49,092 nucleotides of DNA, from NCBI RefSeq assembly GCF_000818175.1, contig NZ_JTIY01000001.1, positions 4,693,259-4,742,350 on the forward strand. The letters are read 5' to 3'. This DNA is from Streptomyces sp. AcH 505. Its GTDB lineage: Bacteria > Actinomycetota > Actinomycetes > Streptomycetales > Streptomycetaceae. Under the pieces are notes generated by a model. It ran no database searches. It was not told where the DNA came from and saw nothing but the letters and a program-made list of their open reading frames with translations. This document shows, in pieces, positions 41,781 through 49,092 of this stretch (position 1 is the first letter of the stretch; each line of letters begins with the position of its first letter). Both the position numbers and the translations under genes were made by a program.

Positions 41781-42614
41781 ATGGGGCGTGTAGAAGGCAA
41801 GGTCGCATTCATCACGGGGGCAGCACGAGGACAGGGCCGCAGCCACGCGGTCAGGCTGGCGCAAGAGGGCGCCGACATCATCGCGGTCGATATCTGCGAG
41901 GACATACCCGGCGTGGTCTATTCAGGGGCCACCGAGGACGATCTCGCCGAGACCGTGCGCCAGGTGGAAGCCCTGGACCGCAGGATCGTGGCGCGGAAGG
42001 CCGACGTACGGGACCTCGCACAGCTCAAGGAGGCCGTCGGCCAGGGGGTCGCCGAGCTGGGGAAGCTCGACATCGTCTCGGCGAACGCCGGCATCCTCAA
42101 CACCCCGGCCCCGGCCGAGGACCTGGCCGAGGACAGCTGGGCCACCATGATCGACATCAATCTGACCGGCGTGTGGAAGACCTGCGCCGCGGCGATCCCG
42201 CATCTCAAGGCCGGCGGCAGCGGCGGCTCGATCATCCTCACCAGCTCCGAGGCGGGCCTGATCGGCTATCAGAACGTCGCGCACTACGTCTCTGCCAAGC
42301 ACGGCGTGGTCGGACTCATGCGCACCCTCGCGCTGGAGCTCGCGCCGGACAGCATCCGGGTCAACAGCCTCCACCCCACGCAGGTGGACACGGACATGAT
42401 TCAGAACGAGTCGACGTACCGGATGTTCAGCCCGGACCTCGACCACCCGACCAGGGACGACTTCGCCGTGGCCTCACAGGCCGTCAACGCCCTGCCGATC
42501 CCGTGGGTCGAGTCGGTCGACATCTCCAACGCCCTGCTGTTCCTCGCCTCGGACGAGGCGCGCTACATCACCGGCGTTCCGCTGCCGGTCGACGCCGGCT
42601 GCTTCCTCAAGTGA
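41781..42614 (+). CDS. mycofactocin-type SDR oxidoreductase (copy 2)
   Basis: A 277-residue SDR with MGRVEGKVAFITGAARGQGRSHAVRLAQEGADIIAVDICEDIPG, ALDRRIVARKADVRDLAQ, IVSANAGIL, IILTSSEAGL and catalytic YVSAKHGV, ending in PVDAGCFLK. It begins at ATG 41781 after GAAAGG. It is a tandem paralogue of the next gene, with very similar first 15 residues and long identical blocks. Both are of the type that keep NAD(H) bound and need mycofactocin as external acceptor. The substrate is unknown; an alcohol is usual. Confidence 0.88.
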   Translation: MGRVEGKVAFITGAARGQGRSHAVRLAQEGADIIAVDICEDIPGVVYSGATEDDLAETVRQVEALDRRIVARKADVRDLAQLKEAVGQGVAELGKLDIVSANAGILNTPAPAEDLAEDSWATMIDINLTGVWKTCAAAIPHLKAGGSGGSIILTSSEAGLIGYQNVAHYVSAKHGVVGLMRTLALELAPDSIRVNSLHPTQVDTDMIQNESTYRMFSPDLDHPTRDDFAVASQAVNALPIPWVESVDISNALLFLASDEARYITGVPLPVDAGCFLK

Positions 42615-42663
42615 CAGACCCGCACCCAGCACCACCGAAGACTTCAAGACAAGGAGACACGCA

Positions 42664-43500
42664 ATGGGGCGTGTAGAAGGCAAAGTAGCGTTCGTCACCG
42701 GCGCGGCACGCGGCCAGGGCCGCAGCCACGCGTTGCGCCTCGCCCAGGAGGGCGCGGACATCATCGCGATAGACATCGCATCCCAGATAGATTCCGTCCC
42801 GTACGCCATGGCGACACCGGACGACCTCGCCGAGACCGTACGCCAGGTGGAAGCCCTGGACCGCAGGATCGTCGCCACCCAGGCCGACGTACGCGACTTC
42901 GAAGCGGTGAAGCGGGCGGTCGACGACGGCGTCGCCCAGCTCGGCCGGCTCGACATCGTCTCGGCCAACGCCGGCATCTTCAGCTTCGGCACGATGGACG
43001 AACTCAGCGAGACCCAGTTCGCCGACATGATCGACGTCAATCTGACCGGTGTGTGGCGCACGGCCAAGGCGGCGATCCCGCATCTCAAGGCGGGCGGCAA
43101 CGGCGGCTCGATCATCCTGACCAGCTCGACGGCCGGGCTGATGGGCATGGAGAACATCGGCCACTACGTGGCGGCCAAGCACGGTGTCGTGGGGCTCATG
43201 CGGACCCTCGCGCTGGAGCTGGCGCCGGACAGCATCCGGGTCAACAGCGTGCACCCCACATCCGTCAACACCGACATGATCCAGAACTCGGCCGCCTACG
43301 AGCTGTTCTCGCCCGACCTCACCCCCGAGGAGCGGAACAGGGACGTCCTCGCACCGCGCTTCGCCGCGATGAACGCGCTGCCGATCCCGTGGGTCGAGCC
43401 GGTCGACATCTCCAACGCCGTGCTCTGGCTGGCCTCCGACGAGTCGCGTTACGTCACCGGCGTCACGCTGCCGGTGGACGCCGGACAGCTCACCAAGTAA
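42664..43500 (+). CDS. mycofactocin-type SDR oxidoreductase (copy 3)
   Basis: A 278-residue SDR, close paralogue of the preceding gene (shared MGRVEGKVAF, GAARGQGRSHA, RQVEALDRRIVA, HLKAG.GGSIILTSS, YVAAKHGVVGLMRTLALELAPDSIRVNS blocks). The active site is YVAAKHGV. It starts after AAGGAGA. The region between start and residue 60 differs most (IASQIDSVPYAMAT), where substrate or partner specificity may lie. Twin mycofactocin SDR genes inside an mft operon suggest two related alcohol substrates or subunits of one enzyme. Confidence 0.88.
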   Translation: MGRVEGKVAFVTGAARGQGRSHALRLAQEGADIIAIDIASQIDSVPYAMATPDDLAETVRQVEALDRRIVATQADVRDFEAVKRAVDDGVAQLGRLDIVSANAGIFSFGTMDELSETQFADMIDVNLTGVWRTAKAAIPHLKAGGNGGSIILTSSTAGLMGMENIGHYVAAKHGVVGLMRTLALELAPDSIRVNSVHPTSVNTDMIQNSAAYELFSPDLTPEERNRDVLAPRFAAMNALPIPWVEPVDISNAVLWLASDESRYVTGVTLPVDAGQLTK

Positions 43501-43511
43501 GCGACGCCACC

Positions 43512-44474
43512 ATGACAAGGACGAGGACGATTACCACGCAGCGGACAGCCCGGGAGACGTCGACCGCGACGGCCGGTGTGCTGGCGACCCGGGAGCGGAT
43601 CGCCTCGCGCCTTGTCGGCCGTGAGCGCGAGCTGGAACTCGCGCTCGCGGCGGTCGCCGCCGGGCGTGATCTCGTGCTGGAAGGCCCCCCGGGCACCAGC
43701 AAGACCACCATGCTCAGGGCGATCACCGACGAATGGGGCATCCCCCTGGTGTTCGTGGAGGGCAACGCCGATCTGACCCCGGCCAAACTGATCGGCCATC
43801 ACAACCCCTCGCGGGTGCTGCGGGAGGACTACAGCGCCGACAACTTCGTCGCCGGACCGCTGGTCGAGGCCATGAGCACCGGCGGCTTCCTCTACCTGGA
43901 GGAGTTCAACCGCGCCCCCGAGGACACCCTCAACGCGCTGCTCACCGCGATGGCGGACCGCACCATCCAGGTGCCGCGCGTCGGCCGGATCACCGCCCAG
44001 CCGTCGTTCCGGGTCGTCGCCTCGATGAACCCGTACGACAACGTCGGCACGACCCGGCTCTCCATGAGCGTCAGCGACCGGCTCAACCGGATCGTCGTGG
44101 ACTACCAGGACACCCGGGCCGAGGAAGGCATCCTCGCGCTGCGCACCGAACTCACCGGCGCACTCGCCGAGCGGATCATCGCCGACGCCGTCGCCGTCAC
44201 CCGGGCCACCCGCGTCCACCAGGACGTACGGCAGGGCAGCAGTGTGCGCGGAGCGATCGACTGCGCCCTCGTCGACCATGAACTCACCCTGCTGCGACAG
44301 CTCGCGGGACCGGCCGACGAGCGCTACCCCGAGACGTTCTACGACGCCATGACCGTCGCCCTGTCCGGCCGTATCCGCATCGACGAGGCGGCCGGGACGA
44401 CCCCGGAACGCGTCCTGCGCGAGATCTGGGAGAACCGCTTCGTGCTGGACCCGGCACGCGCCGAACCCGGCTGA
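43512..44474 (+). CDS. MoxR-type AAA+ ATPase within the mycofactocin operon
   Basis: A 320-residue AAA+ protein. Walker A is EGPPGTSKTTML near residue 58, Walker B is FLYLEEFNRAPED, sensor 1 is VVASMNPYD, and the arginine-finger region is SVSDRLNRIV. It ends in a helical lid. MoxR ATPases act with von Willebrand A-domain partners to insert metals or activate enzymes; CoxD/CoxE and NorQ/NorD are examples. The partner is the next gene, 6 bp away. The pair is not a core mft gene, so it may mature a mycofactocin-dependent enzyme or MftD/MftG (inference). Start at ATG 43512 has a weak ribosome site. Confidence 0.86.
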   Translation: MTRTRTITTQRTARETSTATAGVLATRERIASRLVGRERELELALAAVAAGRDLVLEGPPGTSKTTMLRAITDEWGIPLVFVEGNADLTPAKLIGHHNPSRVLREDYSADNFVAGPLVEAMSTGGFLYLEEFNRAPEDTLNALLTAMADRTIQVPRVGRITAQPSFRVVASMNPYDNVGTTRLSMSVSDRLNRIVVDYQDTRAEEGILALRTELTGALAERIIADAVAVTRATRVHQDVRQGSSVRGAIDCALVDHELTLLRQLAGPADERYPETFYDAMTVALSGRIRIDEAAGTTPERVLREIWENRFVLDPARAEPG

Positions 44475-44480
44475 AGAGCT

Positions 44481-45449
44481 GTGGCCGCCGACTCGCCGCT
44501 GCGCCGCGAGACGGCTCGCGCCACAGCCACGAGCAGGCCGCTGCGCCGTACCCCGAAGAAGCTGGACGAGGATCCGATGGTGTTCGAGACCGTGCCAGGC
44601 ACCGGCGGGGCCGTGCTGCGCGCCCAGCCGCGCGGCGGCACGGCGCGCGAGCGGCCCGCAGGCCCGGGAGCGGGCTTCACCGACGAGGAAGGACACCTGC
44701 TCACCGCCACCGACGAGGAAGCGGTCGACCCCGAGGTGCGGGCACGGGCCAGGGCCATCGCGGCCCGGCTCTCGCTGCCCAAGCCGAAGCGGGCCAGCAC
44801 CGCACGGCGCGCCACCGGCCGGCTCGCCAGCCTGCCCTACCGGGACAGGAGCGACGAGATCGACCTCGACCGCACCCTGGAGAGCCTGGCCGAGCACCCG
44901 GTGCCCGAGGACGAGGACATCTACGTCTTCGAGCGGGTCCACGCCCGCAGGTCCGTGGTCCTCGCCGTCGACCTGTCCGGCTCGATGAAGGGCGAGCGGG
45001 TCCGCACGGCGGCGGCGACCGTCGGCGCGCTCGCCGCCGAACTGGCGCAGGACGCCCTCGCCGTCATCGCGTTCTGGTCCGACGCGGCGATCCTCCTCGG
45101 CCTCGGCGAGCCGGTCCGGCCCGCCGAACTCCTCGACGCGATGCTGCGGCTGCCCGCCAGGGGACTCACCAACGTGGGCTTCCCGCTCCAGCTCGCCGCC
45201 CGGCAGCTCGCCGGAGTGCCCGAACCCGACGCGCGGGTCCTGCTGCTGTCCGACTGCGTGCACAACGCCGGCCCCGACCCACGGCCCGCCGCCGCCCGGC
45301 TGCCGAGGCTCGACGTGCTGCTCGACACGAGCGGCGAGAAGGACGTCGAACTCGGCACGGAGATGGCCCGGCTGGGCCGCGGCACCTTCCACGCCGTCCG
45401 CACCCACCACGATGTCGGGGCCGCGCTCGGCGACATCTTTCGCGCCTGA
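44481..45449 (+). CDS. von Willebrand factor A-domain protein (CoxE/NorD-like partner)
   Basis: A 322-residue protein. The first about 150 residues are basic and disordered-looking, rich in Arg and Pro. The C-terminal VWA domain has a complete metal-ion site: VVLAVDLSGSMKGERVR (DxSxS), the Thr in GLTNVGFPLQL and VLLLSDCVHN. It starts at GTG 44481, 6 bp after the MoxR-type ATPase stop. Together they form the chaperone pair described for CO dehydrogenase and NO reductase. No CODH or NOR subunit lies in the window. Confidence 0.85.
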   Translation: MAADSPLRRETARATATSRPLRRTPKKLDEDPMVFETVPGTGGAVLRAQPRGGTARERPAGPGAGFTDEEGHLLTATDEEAVDPEVRARARAIAARLSLPKPKRASTARRATGRLASLPYRDRSDEIDLDRTLESLAEHPVPEDEDIYVFERVHARRSVVLAVDLSGSMKGERVRTAAATVGALAAELAQDALAVIAFWSDAAILLGLGEPVRPAELLDAMLRLPARGLTNVGFPLQLAARQLAGVPEPDARVLLLSDCVHNAGPDPRPAAARLPRLDVLLDTSGEKDVELGTEMARLGRGTFHAVRTHHDVGAALGDIFRA

Positions 45450-45467
45450 CCCGGATAGGAAAGATCT

Positions 45468-46712
45468 ATGCCTAGGAATCCCTGGTTCGAGACCGTTGCC
45501 GAGGCGCAGCGCCGGGCCAAGAAGCAACTGCCCAGCTCGGTCTACGGGGCGCTGGTCGCCGGTTCCGAGCGCGGCCTGACCATCGACGACAACATCGGGG
45601 CCTTCGCCGAACTCGGCTTCGCCCCCCGGGTCGTCGGGCACCACGCCGAGCGGGATCTGTCGACCACCGTGCTCGGCGTCGAGACGGCGTTCCCCGTTCT
45701 CATCTCACCGACGGGCGTCCAGGCGGTGCATCCGGACGGCGAGGTCGCGGTCGCCCGCGCCGCCGCCAACCGGGGCATCATCATGGGCCTCAGCTCGTTC
45801 GCGAGCAAACCGGTCGAGGAGGTCGCGGCGGCCAACCCCAACACCTTCTTCCAGATGTACTGGACGGGTACGCGCGAGGCGATGACGCAGCGCATGGAGC
45901 GCGCCAGGGCGGCCGGGGCCAAGGCCCTCATCTCCACCCTCGACTGGTCCTTCTCCAACGGCCGCGACTGGGGCAGCCCGGCCATCCCCGACAAGGTCGA
46001 CCTCAAAACCATGCTGCGGTTCGCGCCCGACGTACTGCCGCACCCGCGCTGGCTCCTGCAGTTCGCGAAGACCCGCAGCATCCCCGATCTGACCACCCCC
46101 AACCTGCGGCCCCCGGGCGGTGTCGCGCCGACGTTCTTCGGCGCGTACGGCGAGTGGATGCAGACCCCGCCGCCCACCTGGGACGACGTGAAGTGGCTCC
46201 GCGAGGAGTGGGGCGGGCCCTTCCTGCTCAAGGGCGTCACACGGGTCGACGACGCGCGGCGCGCCGTCGACGCGGGAGTCTCGGCGATCTCCGTCTCCAA
46301 CCACGGCGGCAACAACCTCGACTCGACCCCCGGCACGATCCGCATGCTGCCCTCGATCGCCGAAGCCGTCGGCGACGAGATCGAGGTGCTGCTCGACGGC
46401 GGCATCCGGCGCGGCGGTGACGTGGCCAAGGCACTCGCGCTCGGCGCCGACGCCGTACTGATCGGCCGCGCCTATCTGTGGGGGCTCGCCGCCAACGGAC
46501 AGGGCGGGGTCGAGAACGTCCTGGACATCCTGCGCGGCGGCCTCGACTCCGCCGTACTGGGCCTCGGCCACTCCTCGGTCCACGAGCTGTCCCCCGACGA
46601 CCTGGTGATCCCGCCGGGCTTCACCAGGACCCTGGGCGGCGGTCTCGTGGCCGGGTCGGACAAGCCGAAGGCGGGCCCGACCACACCGCGCGACCAGGAC
46701 CCGATCGGCTAG
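45468..46712 (+). CDS. mftD: mycofactocin FMN-dependent dehydrogenase
   Basis: A 414-residue FMN enzyme of the lactate-oxidase/glycolate-oxidase family. It shows PVLISPTGVQAVHPDGEVAVARAAANRGIIMGLSSFAS, FLLKGVTRVDDARRAVDAGVSAISVSNHGGNNLDSTPGTIRMLP with the catalytic His, and VLLDGGIRRGGDVAKALALGADAVLIGRAYLWGLA. MftD oxidises the cleaved Val-Tyr-derived dipeptide to the alpha-keto premycofactocin. AGGAAAGATCT precedes its ATG. Its position after the VWA gene and before mftE agrees with other mft operons. Confidence 0.93.
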   Translation: MPRNPWFETVAEAQRRAKKQLPSSVYGALVAGSERGLTIDDNIGAFAELGFAPRVVGHHAERDLSTTVLGVETAFPVLISPTGVQAVHPDGEVAVARAAANRGIIMGLSSFASKPVEEVAAANPNTFFQMYWTGTREAMTQRMERARAAGAKALISTLDWSFSNGRDWGSPAIPDKVDLKTMLRFAPDVLPHPRWLLQFAKTRSIPDLTTPNLRPPGGVAPTFFGAYGEWMQTPPPTWDDVKWLREEWGGPFLLKGVTRVDDARRAVDAGVSAISVSNHGGNNLDSTPGTIRMLPSIAEAVGDEIEVLLDGGIRRGGDVAKALALGADAVLIGRAYLWGLAANGQGGVENVLDILRGGLDSAVLGLGHSSVHELSPDDLVIPPGFTRTLGGGLVAGSDKPKAGPTTPRDQDPIG

Positions 46713-46721
46713 CGGGCGCCC

Positions 46722-47504
46722 GTGTCGCAGGAACACACCGGCTCGTCGGAGCTGGCGCGGCTGGTGTGGCCGCGCGTTCCCGACGCCGTGACCGTCCTCG
46801 TACCGATCGGTTCGACGGAACAGCACGGCCCGCACCTGCCGTTCACCACGGACAGCGTCATCGCGCGGGCCGTCGCGGCGCGGGCGGCGGACCACCCGTC
46901 GCTCGCCCGGCCGCACCCGCCGCTGGTCGCGCCGACCATCACGTACGGATCCAGCGGCGAGCACGCGGGCTTCCCCGGCACGGTCTCCATAGGACGCGAG
47001 GCCCTGCTGGCGGTCGTCGTCGAGACGGTGCGCTCGCTGTCCCTGTGGGCAGGGCGGATCGTGTTCGTGAACGGCCACGGCGGCAATGTGCCGACCCTCG
47101 ACCAGGCCGTCGGCCGGCTGCGCGCCGAGGGGCACGACGTGGCGTGGACGCTGTGCGCGCCGCCGGGCTCCGACGCGCACGCCGGACGTGCGGAGACCTC
47201 CGTCATGCTCCATCTCGTCCCCGACGAGGTACGGGTCGAGGCCGCGACCGCGGGCGACACCCGGCCGCTCGCCGAGATCATGCCCGAGCTGATCGCCCAC
47301 GGCGTGCGGGCCGTCTCCCCGAACGGGGTGCTCGGCGACCCGACGGGTGCGTCGGCCGAGGAAGGCGCGGCGCTGCTGGACGCCATGGTGGCGAGCGCCG
47401 TACGGCGGATCGCCCGCTTCAGGGTGGACGCGCGCGGCCGGCTCACGGAGGAGACACCAACGGCAGCGGGGACACCAACGGCAGAGGGGACACCGGAAGA
47501 ATGA
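46722..47504 (+). CDS. mftE: mycofactocin creatininase-family peptidase
   Basis: A 260-residue creatininase-type metalloprotein. Metal ligands are in GSTEQHGPHLPFTTD, VNGHGGN and AHAGRAETS. MftE cleaves the modified peptide to release the Val-Tyr-derived core. It starts at GTG 46722, 10 bp after mftD. The last about 22 residues (ETPTAAGTPTAEGTPEE) are a low-complexity repeat, with the DNA repeated as well. The stop overlaps the mftF start (ATGA at 47501-47504). Confidence 0.92.
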   Translation: MSQEHTGSSELARLVWPRVPDAVTVLVPIGSTEQHGPHLPFTTDSVIARAVAARAADHPSLARPHPPLVAPTITYGSSGEHAGFPGTVSIGREALLAVVVETVRSLSLWAGRIVFVNGHGGNVPTLDQAVGRLRAEGHDVAWTLCAPPGSDAHAGRAETSVMLHLVPDEVRVEAATAGDTRPLAEIMPELIAHGVRAVSPNGVLGDPTGASAEEGAALLDAMVASAVRRIARFRVDARGRLTEETPTAAGTPTAEGTPEE

Positions 47505-48898
47505 CGCTCCCGCACGGCTTCGTCGTCCAACTCGACCGCAGGACCCGGGTCGTCGACGGCGGCAGGTCCCTGCTCGGCGGCTTCCCGACCCGGCTGGTGC
47601 GTCTGACCGAGCGCGCGAGGCCGCTTGTCACGGGCCGCCGTGTCGTGGTCAAGGACGCGGCGAGCGCGCTGCTCGCCGACCGGCTGCTGGAGACGGGCCT
47701 GGCCCACCCCGTCACCGCCGAACTCCCGCCCCACCCGGACCCGCGCTGGACCGTCGTCGTACCGGTACGCGACCGGCCGCGCGAACTCGACCGGCTGCTC
47801 ACCAGCCTCGGCACCGCGCACCCCGTGATCGTCGTGGACGACGCGTCGTACGAGCCGCAGGCCGTCGGCGCCGTGGCCGCCCGGCACGGCGCGCTGCTGG
47901 TGCCCCTCGACGTCAACGTGGGTCCGGCCGCCGCCCGGAACGCCGGGCTGCGGCTGGTCCGCACCCCCTACGTGGCCTTCGTGGACTCCGACGTCGTTCT
48001 CCCCGCCACGACGATCCCCACGCTGCTCGGGCACTTCGCCGACCCGAAGGTCGCCATGGCCGTCCCGCGGATCGCCGGGCTGCGCACCGAAGCTGCCCCC
48101 GGCTGGCTCACCCGCTACGAAGAGGCCCGCTCGTCCCTCGACCTCGGCGCGGAACCGGCGCAGGTCCGGCCGGGATCACCCGTCTCCTGGGCCTCCACGA
48201 CCTGTGTGCTGGCCCGGGTCGACGCGCTGGCCGAGGGGATCGGCGGGTTCGATGACGGGATGCGGGTCGGGGAGGACGTCGACCTGTGCTGGCGGCTCGT
48301 CGCGCGCGGACTGCGGGTGCGCTACGACCCCTCGGTCACCGCCGAGCACGAACACCGGGCCCGGCTGGGGGAGTGGTTCACCCGCAAGGCGTTCTACGGC
48401 ACCGGTGCCCACCCGCTCGCCGTACGGCACCCCGAGGCGATTGCCCCGGTCGTCCTCGCCCCCTGGAGCGCGGCGCTGATCGTCGCGCTGCTCGCCCAGC
48501 GCCGCTGGTCGGTCCCGGCGGTGGGCGCCCTCTGCGCCGTCACCACCGTACGGATCGCCCGCAAGCTGGACCGCGCCGACCACCCGCTGAAACTGGCCGC
48601 CCGGCTCACCGCGAACGGCACCGTCGGGGCGCTCTCCCAGGCGGGCAGCCTGCTGACCCGGCACTGGTGGCCGGCGGCGGCCGCCGGCTGCCTGGTCTCC
48701 CGCCGGGTGCGCAGAGCGGTCGCCGTGGCGGCCGTCACCGACATCGCCCTGGAGTACCGCAAGAACCACGGGCACCTCGACCCCGTACGCTTCGCCGTCG
48801 CCCGGCGCCTGGACGACCTCGCCTACGGCGCCGGCGTCTGGTACTCGGCGGCCAAGGGCCACTCGCTCGCGGCCCTGCGCCCGCGCGTCCGCGGCTGA
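47501..48898 (+). CDS. mftF: mycofactocin glycosyltransferase
   Basis: A 465-residue family-2 glycosyltransferase. The catalytic region is WTVVVPVRDRPRELDRLLTSL, VIVVDDASYEP, NVGPAAARNAGLRLVRTPYVAFVDSDVVLP (DxD) and FDDGMRVGEDVDLCWRL. A C-terminal part has hydrophobic stretches (PWSAALIVALLAQRRWSVPAVGALCAV) and may be membrane-associated. It adds beta-1,4-glucose chains to premycofactocin. It is coupled to mftE by a 4-bp overlap and ends before a perfect 15-bp hairpin, so it closes the mft operon. Confidence 0.93.
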   Translation: MTLPHGFVVQLDRRTRVVDGGRSLLGGFPTRLVRLTERARPLVTGRRVVVKDAASALLADRLLETGLAHPVTAELPPHPDPRWTVVVPVRDRPRELDRLLTSLGTAHPVIVVDDASYEPQAVGAVAARHGALLVPLDVNVGPAAARNAGLRLVRTPYVAFVDSDVVLPATTIPTLLGHFADPKVAMAVPRIAGLRTEAAPGWLTRYEEARSSLDLGAEPAQVRPGSPVSWASTTCVLARVDALAEGIGGFDDGMRVGEDVDLCWRLVARGLRVRYDPSVTAEHEHRARLGEWFTRKAFYGTGAHPLAVRHPEAIAPVVLAPWSAALIVALLAQRRWSVPAVGALCAVTTVRIARKLDRADHPLKLAARLTANGTVGALSQAGSLLTRHWWPAAAAGCLVSRRVRRAVAVAAVTDIALEYRKNHGHLDPVRFAVARRLDDLAYGAGVWYSAAKGHSLAALRPRVRG

Positions 48899-48925
48899 CG
48901 GTCCGGGCGCGGAACGCCGGAACGC

Positions 48926-48959
48926 GGAAGTGCCCGCCGGTCTCCCGGCGGGCACTTCC
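48926..48959. terminator. strong bidirectional hairpin terminator
   Basis: GGAAGTGCCCGCCGG pairs perfectly over 15 bp with CCGGCGGGCACTTCC around a 4-nt TCTC loop. It lies 27 bp after the mftF stop and could also terminate the tRNA transcript on the other strand. Confidence 0.85.
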
Positions 48960-49003
48960 CGTATCCGAACTGCTGTACCGCTCTGTACTGCTGTACCGCT
49001 CGG

Positions 49004-49088
49004 TGTCCGAGGGGGGACTTGAACCCCCACGCCCGATAAAGGGCACTAGCACCTCAAGCTAGCGCGTCTGCCATTCCGCCACCCGGAC
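49004..49088 (-). tRNA. tRNA-Leu (GAG)
   Basis: An 85-nt class II tRNA on the - strand. The acceptor arm GTCCGGG pairs with CTCGGAC (one G-T pair). The anticodon loop is TTGAGGT on a CTAGC/GCTAG stem, giving anticodon GAG for CTC/CTT. It has the long variable arm (TGCCCTTTATCGGGCG) and the T arm GGGGGTTCAAGTCCCCC. The 3' CCA is not encoded (CCG follows the discriminator A). No integrase or att duplication is seen in the window. Confidence 0.95.
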
Positions 49089-49092
49089 GAGG

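Noticed and set aside
43512-45449. CO dehydrogenase or NO reductase accessory locus
   Set aside because: The MoxR/VWA pair would fit, but no CODH or NOR structural genes are present; it lies within mft genes.
46478-47500. A + frame running into mftF from far upstream
   Set aside because: The mftF start is at 47501, overlapping the mftE stop. The upstream part overlaps mftD and mftE in a shadow frame.
49004-49092. tRNA-Leu as integration site of a mobile element
   Set aside because: No integrase, excisionase or duplicated tRNA end is visible within the window.

Overview
The window is very GC-rich DNA with strong GC bias at third codon positions, twin-arginine and I36-type secreted proteins, a mycothiol-dependent formaldehyde pathway and gntR-gntK-gntP. 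This points to a streptomycete or close relative. About 46 protein genes, one truncated gene remnant and one tRNA are supported by the sequence. There is no phage, transposase or CRISPR array.

Layout. 1-100 is the Tat-signal start of a gene leaving the window. 257-6114 is a fatty or hydroxy-acid catabolic locus: SDR, acyl-CoA ligase and TetR on +, and a kinase-fold phosphotransferase with an acyl-CoA dehydrogenase on -. The two units share a 13-bp operator-like sequence. 6247-17920 is central and housekeeping metabolism: glucarate dehydratase, esterase, mycothiol-formaldehyde dehydrogenase with its metallo-hydrolase, gluconate regulator/kinase/permease, a molybdopterin oxidoreductase with its cytochrome b, an APC permease and an ASCH protein. 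18173-25861 is mixed: FAD dehydrogenase, Nudix, DUF202 pair, an F420-reductase remnant, an NmrA-like gene divergent from a TetR gene, esterase, RluA-type enzyme and a DMT-like transporter. The NmrA/TetR pair is separated by four operator-like repeats at an exact 23-bp period.

25889-36244 (all - strand) looks like a cyclohexanecarboxyl-CoA (CHC-CoA) cassette as known from ansatrienin and phoslactomycin clusters. It holds an EPSP-synthase-like/acyl-CoA ligase fusion, an acyl-CoA dehydrogenase, a ChcA-type enoyl reductase and a flavin-dependent dienoyl-CoA reductase. These are followed by a ketosynthase and a second acyl-CoA ligase. No polyketide synthase is present, so the product is open; an omega-cyclohexyl lipid or an unknown CHC-primed metabolite is possible.

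36880-48898 is a complete mycofactocin locus: a mycofactocin-type SDR, then mftG and mftR on -, then mftA, mftB, mftC, two tandem SDRs, a MoxR-type ATPase, a VWA protein, mftD, mftE and mftF on +. MftB presents and MftC modifies the C-terminus of the 50-residue MftA, MftE cleaves it, MftD oxidises it and MftF glycosylates it. The SDRs are expected to use the product as electron acceptor and MftG to reoxidise it. The MoxR/VWA pair inside the locus is not part of the core pathway and is the most unusual element there. The window closes with a strong hairpin and a tRNA-Leu(GAG).
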